From assembly GCA_964421875.1 (NCBI GenBank), contig CAYQZD010000069.1, positions 1 to 19,099 of the forward strand: a stretch of DNA of 19,099 nt, given 5' to 3'. Below, piece after piece: positions 1 to 7,864 of the stretch. The notes below the pieces were generated by a model that had not been told where the DNA came from, searched no databases, and saw only the letters and a program-made list of their open reading frames with translations. The position numbers and the translations under genes were made by a program. Numbering within the stretch: the stretch's first letter is position 1; each line of letters begins with the position of its first letter. The stretch is from CAYQZD01 sp964421875. GTDB lineage: Bacteria; Electryoneota; Tariuqbacteria; Tariuqbacterales; Tariuqbacteraceae.

Positions 1-878
1 AGACGAGAATTTACTCGATTTTATTTTTAGTTCTACTGTTTATTTTTGTAGGATTGTGTACCACTGTGGTGCGCCAGGGCTGGATGGGAGTGGTGCTGAG
101 CTTCGGAAAACCGGTTCGTGTAATCACGGAACCGGGCCTTCATTTCAAACTCCCTTATCCTCTCCATCGCGTGGTCAAGATGGACGGGCGCTTGACCTTG
201 CTCCAGCCGCGCCCTTCGGAATTTCTCACCGCCGATAAGAAAAACCTGATTCTGGAAAACTCCATCTGCTACCGTATCGCCGACCCTATCCTTTTTATGA
301 AGACGGTTAGGGATATTAAAGGCGCCGAAGTCCGGCTCACCGACCTCCTCACTTCTCACACCGGTTTACTATTGGGAGTGAGGGAACTGTCGGATATTGT
401 GAATGTGGACACTACCAGGATAAAGTTCCTGGAGATGAACCGGGAACTCACCGAATTATTGCGACGTGACGGGAGCGAACTTGGTTTGGTGGTGGAGAAA
501 GTTTTCATCAAACGGATAATGCTTCCCCACCAGAATATGCTGGCGGTTTACGACCGGATGCGGGCTGAACGCGACCGCATCGCCAAGCGCTACTTAGCTG
601 AGGGTGAAGAGAAAGCGCTGGAAATAAGGGCTGAAGCGGATCGGGAATCCCGCACTTTGCTGTCCGAAGCCCATCGGAGGGCTTCTATCATCAAGGGTGA
701 AGCCGAGGCTCAAGCGATGCAGATTTACGGCGAAGCCTACGGTAAAAACCGCGATTTCTTCCGCTTCCTGAAGTCACTGGAAGCCTATGAGAATATGTTC
801 AGCGACGAGACGGTGATAATTCTGGATGACGACTCGCCCCTGCTGAAGACCCTGATGTCCGGGGGCAAGGTTGAATAG
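1..878 (+). CDS. hflC: HflC-like SPFH/band-7 membrane protein, 5' end cut by the window
   Basis: This is a membrane-anchored SPFH (band 7/prohibitin) protein. In the known family HflC pairs with HflK in a large periplasm-facing complex that modulates the FtsH protease. The reading frame is open from base 3, before the first possible TTG start at 54, and those upstream codons encode a hydrophobic stretch (IYSILFLVLLFIFVG). That is the expected single N-terminal membrane anchor, so the gene begins outside the window. The band-7 domain follows (GWMGVVLSFGKPVRV, then PGLHFKLPYPL). A charged, Ala/Glu-rich coiled coil begins near the RMRAERDRIAKRY segment and ends in GEAYGKNRDFFRFLKSLEAYE, the typical HflC C-terminal signature. 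It overlaps the next gene by 8 bases, which implies one transcript and coupled translation. The order hflC then hflK is the reverse of the Escherichia coli order. Confidence 0.88.
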   Translation, partial: TRIYSILFLVLLFIFVGLCTTVVRQGWMGVVLSFGKPVRVITEPGLHFKLPYPLHRVVKMDGRLTLLQPRPSEFLTADKKNLILENSICYRIADPILFMKTVRDIKGAEVRLTDLLTSHTGLLLGVRELSDIVNVDTTRIKFLEMNRELTELLRRDGSELGLVVEKVFIKRIMLPHQNMLAVYDRMRAERDRIAKRYLAEGEEKALEIRAEADRESRTLLSEAHRRASIIKGEAEAQAMQIYGEAYGKNRDFFRFLKSLEAYENMFSDETVIILDDDSPLLKTLMSGGKVE

Positions 879-1806
879 CGCTCGGAGAAAAACGCTGCTC
901 TGGAGCGCGCTGGGAGTTGCGGCGGTTATTTACCTTCTAACCGGGCTCTATACCATCGAAAGCGGACAGAATGCTCTGATTCTGAGGTTCGGTAAATTGG
1001 TAAGCGTCGCCGTAAATCCCGGCGTAAACTATCATCTGCCAGCCCCCTTCGAAACCGCGGTGAAAATTCGGGTTCGGCAGGTGCAGAAGGTGATGATTCA
1101 GACCGATAAGGGGAAAGGGGTGGAGACCTTCACCGGCGATGAGAACTTGATATTAGTTCAGGCGGTTGTCGGCTACGATTTAAAGAGCCCCGAGGCTTAT
1201 CTTTTCAGCGTCTCCGACCCGGAAGCGCTGATTGCCGCCGCCGCTCAGACCTGTCTGAACCGGGAAGTCGCCCGCCTCAGCGTGGATGAGGTGATGACCA
1301 CCGGTAAGTCTATCCTCAGGCTGGCGCTGAAACGGAAAATCCAGGAGACGCTGGATGAACTCTCCGCCGGAGTCAGGGTGATTTCGGTGGAACTGACCGA
1401 TATCTCACCTCCACTGAATGTGTCCAACGCCTTCAAAGCGGTCTCCGACGCCCGGGAGAAGAAACAGCGCATCGTCAAGGAGGCTGAAGGATACGCCAAC
1501 ACCATCGTTCCCAAAGCCCGGGGCGAAGTCAGTTCCATCGTCAGCGGCGCGGAAGCCTACGCCGGGGAAACCGTCAACCTGGCTCACGCCCGCGCTCAAG
1601 CCTTCGAAGCCTTGTACGCCGAATACCGCAAAGACCCGGAAATCACCGCCAAGGTCAAGTATCTGGAGACTGTGCGGAAAATCTACCGCCGCTGCGGAGT
1701 AATCATCGACTCCGATCCTTCACAAAGCATATACTATGTCGGGAAAGAAGGGAAGGTGAAGAAAGACAGCGCGAAGGTTAAAGGGAAAGGGGAGGGAGGG
1801 TATTAA
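871..1806 (+). CDS. hflK: HflK-like SPFH/band-7 membrane protein
   Basis: This is the partner SPFH protein of the preceding HflC-like gene and is expected to form the HflK-HflC complex around FtsH at the inner membrane. The start is TTG at 871, preceded by a G-rich stretch (GGGGGCAAGG), and lies inside the end of hflC. A membrane segment covers about residues 9-27. The band-7 domain starts at ESGQNALILRFGK. Typical HflK motifs follow: GDENLILVQAVVGYDL, ISPPLNVSNAFKAVSDAREKK, EAEGYANTIVPKARGE and the KVKYLETVRKIY region, which favour HflK over HflC. The last 20 or so residues are Lys/Gly-rich low complexity, encoded by a purine run, and are not a usual family feature. The length of 311 aa is slightly short for HflK because the long N-terminal cytoplasmic Gly/Pro-rich region is absent. 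Confidence 0.88.
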   Translation: MNSARRKTLLWSALGVAAVIYLLTGLYTIESGQNALILRFGKLVSVAVNPGVNYHLPAPFETAVKIRVRQVQKVMIQTDKGKGVETFTGDENLILVQAVVGYDLKSPEAYLFSVSDPEALIAAAAQTCLNREVARLSVDEVMTTGKSILRLALKRKIQETLDELSAGVRVISVELTDISPPLNVSNAFKAVSDAREKKQRIVKEAEGYANTIVPKARGEVSSIVSGAEAYAGETVNLAHARAQAFEALYAEYRKDPEITAKVKYLETVRKIYRRCGVIIDSDPSQSIYYVGKEGKVKKDSAKVKGKGEGGY

Positions 1807-1809
1807 AGA

Positions 1810-1841
1810 AGTATCAAGTTACAAGTAACAAGTGTCAAGTC
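1810..1841. repeat. Heptamer short tandem repeat immediately after the hflK stop codon
   Basis: Four and a half degenerate 7-base units of the form AGTnnCA (AGTATCA, AGTTACA and two more) start four bases after the hflK stop codon. The unit keeps AGT and CA while the middle varies. It is one of four arrays of this format lying at stop codons in the window. Confidence 0.75.
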
Positions 1842-2013
1842 CCCCCTCAAAGGCCACCCTCTTTTTAGCGGAATGAGATCCCGTCCAGTATATTCATAAC
1901 TGTCATAAGAGATATTCACAGCGAATTGAGCAGATTAAGCGAATTTATTCGTGTTCATTCGTGTTCATTCGTGGTTCTAATCAGATATCGGAATAAGATT
2001 CCACACTGCCAAC
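1842..2013. repeat. Gene-free gap with decayed palindromes and a 10-base tandem repeat
   Basis: No coding signal is seen between the two converging genes. The gap holds two copies of the GTGTTCATTC decamer plus a partial third (1951-1977). It also holds two decayed versions of a small hairpin: GGAATGAGATCCC near 1869-1881, and GGAATAAGATTCC at 1990-2002, the latter identical to the core of the palindrome at 18072-18090. No clear intrinsic terminator with a T-run was found. Confidence 0.6.
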
Positions 2014-2048
2014 CACCAAACACTAAACACTAAACACCAAACACTATT
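2014..2048. repeat. Heptamer short tandem repeat overlapping the peptidase stop codon
   Basis: Five 7-base units of the form CAC[C/T]AAA (CACCAAA, CACTAAA, repeated) run into the stop codon of the C25 peptidase gene, which occupies 2044-2046. The last unit (CACTATT) is partly degenerate and is part of the gene's end. This is the second of the stop-codon arrays, with a unit unrelated to the one at 1810. Confidence 0.78.
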
Positions 2049-5000
2049 TCACCAGCAAAACCTTCCGCGTCTGCCGGAAATCCTCCGCCTTGAGCCGGAT
2101 GAAGTAGATGCCGCTCGATACAGCGAACGCAGTCCATTCCACTTCATACCTTCCCGCAGCGAAATTTCCCTCCGCCAGTTTTGCCACTTCCCGCCCTGCA
2201 ATGTCGTAAACCGCCAGCTCGATGAACCCTTCCCGCTCGAGGGTGAAAGAGACTGTCGAATGACAGTTGAAGGGATTGGGGTGGGGGGGCAGCAGGCAAT
2301 AGGAATCCGGTTGTTTCACAGCCAGAAGATGTTCCGCCTCCTCCCAGCCGGAAAGCAGCCATCCGGTATCCCCTTCACCGCCCGAACCGTCCGCCCCGGT
2401 TTTGGTGAACGCGAAGCTATCTTCTATTCTGATAATCGAACGGTATTCGCCCAGCCTTCCCCAGTAAAGGTAATTCCCTGAGGGCGCGCTTCCCGGCACA
2501 TTCTGAGTCAGCCTCCGGGACAGGGTCGAGTTTGCCGGGATGTTGAGACCGTTTCGGTTCAGCAGCGGCCCATAGAGGTTTCCGTTGGGCAGGCTCGTCT
2601 CTATCCAGGCGTCGAAATTGATGCCGGAGGCGGTATTGTTGATGATGATCGCGTCGCACTGGAATGAACCACCGCCTGCCGGGATGACCACCGGAACAGT
2701 GAGCGGTCTAAGGCTGAGGTTCAATCCTCCCGGAGTGGGATTGGTGGTATATTTGATAGCGAATCCCGATTCCAGGTGATTGGCATTACGGTGATACTGA
2801 CCGTTGTAGAGGTACTGGATTCCGCAGGCGCCGGAAAGATTTTCTATCCCGACCGTAACGCTGGAATCGTTGGAACTTACGGTATGATACTGCACCACAA
2901 TTTCCCCGTCACCGTTGGGAGTGGGGTAGAAGGCAGGGTCATAGATGACAGCCTGGAAGGTTTCCGGGTTCCCTATTCCGTTGTGAGGCACCTGGTACCA
3001 TTCAATAATAAGACGGTGGTAAGTTGTGTCACTGTAATGACACACCTGGCCGCTGTGACCGGGATCGAGGTCATCCCAATAACATGCTATCATATTGTTA
3101 GGATACCCGCCGTAGGGGATCTGCGTGTTCGCCGGGACGGGAACGGTCACCCTGCCGAATGCTATCCAGCCGTTGGAACTCAAGGTAATTTCGCTCTCAT
3201 TCCGCCCGTAAAACCTGAAATTGAAGGGGAGGTTGAAGGTATAAACCGTGTTACATCCCATAGGCCATACCGCTCCCTGCCCGCCCCCGGCCGGGGCGAT
3301 TTCAATCCAGTTGTAAGCCGGGGCATAGATACCGTCATAGAGGTCGAAGGCGTAATATCCCAGACTGTCCGGCCCGCAGGGTCCATTGCTGAGTCTTCCG
3401 ATTTGTAATGGGAAATCGCTTTGCGCGGAATAATTGCGTCTGCCGGAAAAATTCAGGCTGAAGTCGATGGTATCCCCGGCTATAATGGAGAGACTTGCAT
3501 AAATGTCGGGAAATGTAACCAGAGAAGAATCTCCAAATGCCAGTGAATCGAGTGTCATCCGATGGTTCGGAATCGAAATCAAGGAATCTGCGGCGCTGAG
3601 TTCCATCACTAAATCGAAGAGGTGACAACTTCCGCGATTAGTCACGGTAATAACAAAGGATGCGGTTTCGCCGGGGTCCAAGATACGGTTGCGATTGCCG
3701 GATGTATCAACTACAATCAAGTTGTCGAATTCCATTACCGGTGAATGCGCGGTGATGGTGAAGCCGCTTATCCAGGTGGTGTCGTTTCCGGCGGCGTAAT
3801 GCATAAAATGCACTCCGTGCGTATCGAGGATATTGCTCGCCGCGCGCAGCCTGAATCCATCGGGAATTATCACCGTATCCCCGGGGAAAATGCTCCCATA
3901 AGTTTCAAAGGTGTCGATGAGTGTAACGAAGCTGTCTTCAGTGGTGATGGTGACCGACAGATTGTTCACCGTATCCACGCCGTAATTCGCCACTGCGAGT
4001 GAGAGGTCAACCTCCTCCCCGTAATCCAATAAGCCGTTGCTGTTGAAAAGCGAATCGTCGATGGTCAATCCGCTGAAAGACACAATAGAGCCTGTGGGAA
4101 TCTCCACCGGGACCAAGCTTTCGTAGCGGAAGTAATTAGGTTTCGTTGCCGTCACCAATATAGTGTCTCCAAACGCCCTCGCCCTGATGGGAATCATCAC
4201 AGGTTCGCCGGTGGCTATTCCGGTTCCGATTAGCGAGTCGCCGTGGCTGATTCCAATCAACGCCCCTTCATCAGCTTCGATGACGAATCCGTTGCTATTA
4301 GGCGGCAGTACCGGATTGTGAACCACTGTCAAGGGCTGCGGGACCTCAGTGTAAAGCGCGAGGAACGCATCCCCATGATGGTGGTACAGGTTATATATAT
4401 CCACCTTCCATTGAGGATTGTAGGGCCAGTTGGATACATCGAGGTAATATTTCCCGTAAACACTGGCGAAGCAGGGGCATTTATCAATCAATCCGATTTC
4501 ATCGGTTCCGTAATTCGGGTCGAAATCCTGCCATAGATAATCGTACATTCCCCAAACGTAAGCGTCGCCCACAAATGAGCCGGAATAGGAAGTCGCCGCT
4601 AATACTCCCAACGCGCCATGCCGCATACGGTGGAAAGCCTCCGCGAAACATTCCTGGTAATAAACAAAGCAGCCAGATAAGCAGTTCACTGAAATAACAT
4701 AGGGTAGCATATCGTTGGTCAGCCCCCTCATATCTCCAATATCATAATCGGGAACCCACCACTCCTGGTGCATCGCGTGGTCGCGCTGCTGGATAAGGAA
4801 TCCCCCGTTGTTGATACTTTGATTGACTCTGGCGGCGTTTGTCCCCCAATCGGTGAGGTGCTGAGGCGTCTCCGGAATGTACCTCAATCCCCCCGGCCCA
4901 AAATAATTCAGTATTAAGTAAGTGTTGGGATTGGTTGACCATAGATTTCCGGGAGTTCCCTGATATATCCCGTATTCCCGCACCGGATGTTTGGCCAGGC

Positions 5001-6288
5001 GCTCGGAAAAATAACCGTAAATTATCTCCAGGCACAGGATGAACCAGCGTTCATCCTGCCACCCACCCGCCAGTATCGGATGGTCGTAGAATCCGGGATC
5101 GAGGGGAGGATTTCCCTCATAGTCTATGAACTTACCTATCATAGTTGATAAGTCCACCTCATCCTGAGCCGTTATCCGCGCGAAAGCCATTTCGGGCAGG
5201 CTGTCATAATCCACATCAGCGTAAACATTGTCCGAATTGAAATCGGGATTCACCGTGGAGGAGGGAATCAATGGGGAAGTTATCCCGTAAGGGTCTCCGG
5301 AATATTGGAAATCGCTGAGTAACAGGACTCCCGCCGGCGGCAGGCTCCAGTTGTGATAAGCGTTGTCGATATAGCGCTCGATTAGGACCGGGTCGTTGCC
5401 GCCGATTTCGCTCAAAGTGGTGACTCCGGTGATGACGCCCTGCCGGTTGCGCCAGTTCTTGATGGTGTCCGCCCAGGCGATGAAAACCGGTTCGTCGGGG
5501 ACGATTATCAGGTATTCGACATTGGTTTCATCCGTCCCCGGCTGCGGGGGGTGGTTAAGTTCCACCTGCGGCAGCGATTCATAGTTCAACAGATGATGCT
5601 TCAGTATCGGTTCCCAGAACCTGGAGCGCAGCCGGTCCTCTCCGAAATGACCGTCACCGCCGCTGAAATCCACCCGCACCCGTAAATCGCGGTAAATCAC
5701 CAGCTCTTTCTTTACCGGATTGTATTGAAACGGCGTTATTCCCAGCCGCGCTACATCCACTCCCCGGATTTTCCCCGGCTCGGAAATCTTCACCGGATTA
5801 TCGGGATAATATTCATCGCTCGAATATATCCCCACATCCTTTTCAATTACCTGCGGGGAATCGTCCGAATCGACGGTTACCGGCGGTGCGGGAGCGAGTT
5901 CTATATCGGTGATGACCTCTCGCTTGAAATCGACCAGTCTGACCGCAACCCGCGAATTTTGCGGAATCGCAATATAGCGAGTGAGGCCGGGAAGATTGGG
6001 CGCTCCGGCCTGATTGGGCAGAAAACATCCCGGCAGGCAGACCTGCTGCATCGCCTCCCCCGCGATTCGAACCTCTTCGACCGCCAGTTTATCGATGGAG
6101 AAGACGATTTCCACTCCCCCGGCGTTCTGCGAAACGATGCTGAATCCCCCCTTTCCCCAGCTATCATCGTAGTCAATGATTTCCGCATTCAATCCACTGA
6201 AAGCGAGCGCCGTTATGATCAGAGCCGCTGCTAAGGCAGGGAGACGCCTTTTGTATCGAAAGGGGGCCGTTTGGTTTATTGAAGTCAC
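2044..6288 (-). CDS. Secreted C25 (gingipain-like) cysteine peptidase with C-terminal sorting-type domain
   Basis: This is a very large (1414 aa) secreted cysteine peptidase of the gingipain clan. The start is GTG, supported by AGGAG five bases upstream. A signal peptide with an Arg/Lys-rich n-region is followed by a hydrophobic stretch to about residue 35 (LNAE). A C25-type propeptide runs to about 250. The peptidase domain is at about 255-650. The catalytic His is probably H504 (in QRDHAMHQEW, where gingipains have GHG), and the catalytic Cys is probably C536 (VNCLSGCF), followed by CFAEAFHR as in gingipain R. Two beta-sandwich repeats (each with LDYGEE or LDPGE) cover about 735-960. A nidogen-like domain (LPFNFRFYG, SSNGWIAFG) follows at about 970-1190. 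The last 80 or so residues (HPNPFN, YDIAGREV, SGIYFIRL, KVLLVK) form a T9SS type-A/FlgD-like module, so export to the surface is likely. Substrate specificity cannot be read. Confidence 0.87.
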   Translation of the reverse strand: MTSINQTAPFRYKRRLPALAAALIITALAFSGLNAEIIDYDDSWGKGGFSIVSQNAGGVEIVFSIDKLAVEEVRIAGEAMQQVCLPGCFLPNQAGAPNLPGLTRYIAIPQNSRVAVRLVDFKREVITDIELAPAPPVTVDSDDSPQVIEKDVGIYSSDEYYPDNPVKISEPGKIRGVDVARLGITPFQYNPVKKELVIYRDLRVRVDFSGGDGHFGEDRLRSRFWEPILKHHLLNYESLPQVELNHPPQPGTDETNVEYLIIVPDEPVFIAWADTIKNWRNRQGVITGVTTLSEIGGNDPVLIERYIDNAYHNWSLPPAGVLLLSDFQYSGDPYGITSPLIPSSTVNPDFNSDNVYADVDYDSLPEMAFARITAQDEVDLSTMIGKFIDYEGNPPLDPGFYDHPILAGGWQDERWFILCLEIIYGYFSERLAKHPVREYGIYQGTPGNLWSTNPNTYLILNYFGPGGLRYIPETPQHLTDWGTNAARVNQSINNGGFLIQQRDHAMHQEWWVPDYDIGDMRGLTNDMLPYVISVNCLSGCFVYYQECFAEAFHRMRHGALGVLAATSYSGSFVGDAYVWGMYDYLWQDFDPNYGTDEIGLIDKCPCFASVYGKYYLDVSNWPYNPQWKVDIYNLYHHHGDAFLALYTEVPQPLTVVHNPVLPPNSNGFVIEADEGALIGISHGDSLIGTGIATGEPVMIPIRARAFGDTILVTATKPNYFRYESLVPVEIPTGSIVSFSGLTIDDSLFNSNGLLDYGEEVDLSLAVANYGVDTVNNLSVTITTEDSFVTLIDTFETYGSIFPGDTVIIPDGFRLRAASNILDTHGVHFMHYAAGNDTTWISGFTITAHSPVMEFDNLIVVDTSGNRNRILDPGETASFVITVTNRGSCHLFDLVMELSAADSLISIPNHRMTLDSLAFGDSSLVTFPDIYASLSIIAGDTIDFSLNFSGRRNYSAQSDFPLQIGRLSNGPCGPDSLGYYAFDLYDGIYAPAYNWIEIAPAGGGQGAVWPMGCNTVYTFNLPFNFRFYGRNESEITLSSNGWIAFGRVTVPVPANTQIPYGGYPNNMIACYWDDLDPGHSGQVCHYSDTTYHRLIIEWYQVPHNGIGNPETFQAVIYDPAFYPTPNGDGEIVVQYHTVSSNDSSVTVGIENLSGACGIQYLYNGQYHRNANHLESGFAIKYTTNPTPGGLNLSLRPLTVPVVIPAGGGSFQCDAIIINNTASGINFDAWIETSLPNGNLYGPLLNRNGLNIPANSTLSRRLTQNVPGSAPSGNYLYWGRLGEYRSIIRIEDSFAFTKTGADGSGGEGDTGWLLSGWEEAEHLLAVKQPDSYCLLPPHPNPFNCHSTVSFTLEREGFIELAVYDIAGREVAKLAEGNFAAGRYEVEWTAFAVSSGIYFIRLKAEDFRQTRKVLLVK

Positions 6289-6293
6289 ATTAA

Positions 6294-6298
6294 CTCCT
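6294..6298 (-). promoter_or_regulatory. Ribosome binding site that fixes the GTG start of the C25 peptidase
   Basis: On the minus strand AGGAG lies five bases before the GTG at 6286-6288. An ATG two bases upstream of that GTG is out of frame and followed directly by TGA, so the GTG is the start. Confidence 0.7.
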
Positions 6299-6380
6299 GA
6301 CAGAACACGAAAATGAATGGTACAACCTTGGCGAGGAAAAATGTGTCGGAATATCTACACGCCCTTCGAGTTATAATGAG

Positions 6381-6454
6381 CGACATTAATTCTCTGTAGG
6401 GGCGTTCAATAGAACGCCCCTGCTAAACTGACAAATTTCAATGTCGTTTTTTTT
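6381..6454. repeat. Nested palindrome with T-run between peptidase and NTPase genes
   Basis: A perfect hairpin with 10-base arms AGGGGCGTTC / GAACGCCCCT and a 4-base loop (6398-6421) sits inside a wider inverted repeat CGACATT (6381-6387) / AATGTCG (6440-6446), which is followed on the plus strand by eight T residues (6447-6454). The layout looks like a rho-independent terminator for plus-strand transcription, but no plus-strand gene lies just upstream. It may be a dispersed palindromic repeat instead. Confidence 0.6.
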
Positions 6455-6457
6455 AGA

Positions 6458-6988
6458 TTATTCCATACTAATGAATGCTACTACCTCCTCGGCAGTCCGG
6501 TCCCGATTTTTCAGGTCTATCCGGAATATTTTGACATCTTCACGATTCTTGATTCTATCCACAAAGGGAATCGAATAGGAGGGAACCGCAGCTATCACCG
6601 TCTTAGAGGAATCGAGCGCTTTAATGACCGCCTCTTTGAATCTGTCGGAAAAAAGCTCCATCTTTCCAATCTCGTCTATGACGATATAGTCATTTTCTTG
6701 TATTGCCCTTTCGACCGAAGAAACTCCGATTTCTTCGAAGCTGACGAGGTCCACTCCGTATTTTCCCACCCGTCGCCGGCTGCTGATATTGATATGCGCA
6801 AGTACCGATTCATCGCCTTCCAAAGTGACCAGCTTGAATCCCTTTCTTTGTCCACTTTCGCGGATTTCCTCGGTGAAAAATCCGCCTGCGTTATCCAGGC
6901 GCTCCAGGATGCGCTTTATCAGGGTGGTCTTGCCGGTTCCCGGCTTGCCTGTTATCAGAATATTCTTCAATGTAACGGTTTTATGCAC
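6458..6988 (-). CDS. THEP1-type nucleoside-triphosphatase
   Basis: This is a P-loop NTPase of the THEP1/NTPase_1 family, which hydrolyses ATP, GTP and other nucleoside triphosphates in vitro; its cellular role is not settled. Walker A is at residues 14-22 (GKPGTGKTT). The family signature GGFFTEEIRESG is at about 35-46, the VGKYGVDL segment at 74-81, and Walker B (YIVIDEIGKME) at 101-111. The length of 176 aa matches the family. The likely start is GTG at 6988; TTG six codons later is an alternative. Neither has a good ribosome binding site, so the start is uncertain. It is the last gene of a same-strand run, 43 bases after the crotonase gene. The family is best known from archaea and thermophilic bacteria, so acquisition by transfer is possible. 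Confidence 0.88.
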   Translation of the reverse strand: MHKTVTLKNILITGKPGTGKTTLIKRILERLDNAGGFFTEEIRESGQRKGFKLVTLEGDESVLAHINISSRRRVGKYGVDLVSFEEIGVSSVERAIQENDYIVIDEIGKMELFSDRFKEAVIKALDSSKTVIAAVPSYSIPFVDRIKNREDVKIFRIDLKNRDRTAEEVVAFISME

Positions 6989-6991
6989 CGG

Positions 6992-7039
6992 TTCACGAAT
7001 TTACGATTTCACGAATTCACTATTTCACCGTTTAACCAT
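6992..7039. repeat. Octamer short tandem repeat covering the crotonase stop codon
   Basis: Six 8-base units (TTCACGAA, TTTACGAT and variants ending in TTAACCAT) run from just upstream of the NTPase gene across the stop codon of the crotonase gene at 7032-7034. On the coding strand the unit reads roughly TTCGTGAA. It fills the whole spacer between the two genes. Confidence 0.72.
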
Positions 7040-7817
7040 CCAACCACTTCGGCTTCCGCTTCTCCAAGAACGCCGCGCACCCTTCCTGCCCCTCGTCGCC
7101 GACCCGGATGCGGGAAATCATATCGGCGGTGAACCGCTTGGCCTCCTCCCAGTCCATCCCCGGAACTTTGTCGATTAATTCCTTGGCGTAAGCCATCGCT
7201 CTGGGTCCCGAGGTCAGCAGCCGCCCCAGCAGTTCCTCCACCGCTTCGTCCAACTCCTCCGGCGGAACCACTTTGTTGAGGAAGCCCGCTTCCAGCGCCC
7301 TATTAGCGGTCATCCGCTCCCCGGTGAGGAAAAATTCCTTCGCTTTTCCCGGACCCGCTTTGCGGATGACATAGGGGGCGATGCAGGCGGGCACCAGCCC
7401 GATTTTCACCTCCGACAGGCTTAACACCGCCGTATCCGCGGCGATGGCGATGTCGCAGCCGGTGACGAAGCCCATCCCCCCGCCGATAGCGTGCCCGTTG
7501 ACCCGGGCGATGGTGGGCTGGGGCATCGAGTAGAGGGCGTTCATCGCGTTGGCTAACACCATCGCGTCGGCGAAATTCTCCTCGTAGGTGTAGTTTATCA
7601 TCTTCTTCATCCAGTTCAGGTCCGCTCCGGCGCAGAAAGCCTTCCCTTCGCCGGTGAAGACCAGGGCGCGGACATCTTCCCGCTTCGCCAGCTCGGTGCA
7701 GACTTCGAGGATTTCCGCCAGCATCACCTCGTTGAAGGCGTTGCGGATGTCGGGGCGGTTCAGTGTGAGGGTGGCGACGCCGTTTTTTATGGTTAGGGTG
7801 AGGGTTTGGTAGTTCAT
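7032..7817 (-). CDS. Enoyl-CoA hydratase/isomerase family protein, methylglutaconyl-CoA hydratase-like
   Basis: This is a crotonase-fold enzyme, 261 aa, the usual length. The first oxyanion-hole segment is FCAGADLNWMKKM (61-73); AGADLNWM is characteristic of the methylglutaconyl-CoA hydratase (LiuC/AUH) group of leucine degradation. The second is NGHAIGGGMG (107-116). Of the two catalytic glutamates of rat crotonase, the one equivalent to E164 is present (E136 in SLSEVKIGLVP), while the E144 position is Gly (G116). The segment PACIAPYVIRKAG also fits the LiuC-like group. The start is ATG at 7817, with no obvious ribosome binding site. It lies 47 bases downstream of the HhH-GPD gene and is much richer in G+C. 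Methylmalonyl-CoA mutase about 9 kb away fits acyl-CoA catabolism. The substrate is inferred; another short branched enoyl-CoA is possible. Confidence 0.87.
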   Translation of the reverse strand: MNYQTLTLTIKNGVATLTLNRPDIRNAFNEVMLAEILEVCTELAKREDVRALVFTGEGKAFCAGADLNWMKKMINYTYEENFADAMVLANAMNALYSMPQPTIARVNGHAIGGGMGFVTGCDIAIAADTAVLSLSEVKIGLVPACIAPYVIRKAGPGKAKEFFLTGERMTANRALEAGFLNKVVPPEELDEAVEELLGRLLTSGPRAMAYAKELIDKVPGMDWEEAKRFTADMISRIRVGDEGQEGCAAFLEKRKPKWLDG

Positions 7818-7864
7818 GTTAATAACATTTTTAACGATTGTATTAATAAGGATATGCGATTAAT

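Noticed and set aside
1810..2048. CRISPR-like arrays
   Set aside because: Units are 7-10 bases with no spacers and no cas genes nearby; these are simple tandem repeats.
2776..3408. 210-codon plus-strand open frame inside the peptidase gene
   Set aside because: It lies fully antisense to well-conserved domains of the C25 peptidase, has no ribosome binding site and no recognisable motif; it is a shadow of the opposite frame.
5725..6234. 169-codon plus-strand frame over the peptidase N-terminus
   Set aside because: Antisense to the signal peptide and propeptide, with Arg/Ser-rich composition typical of shadow frames.
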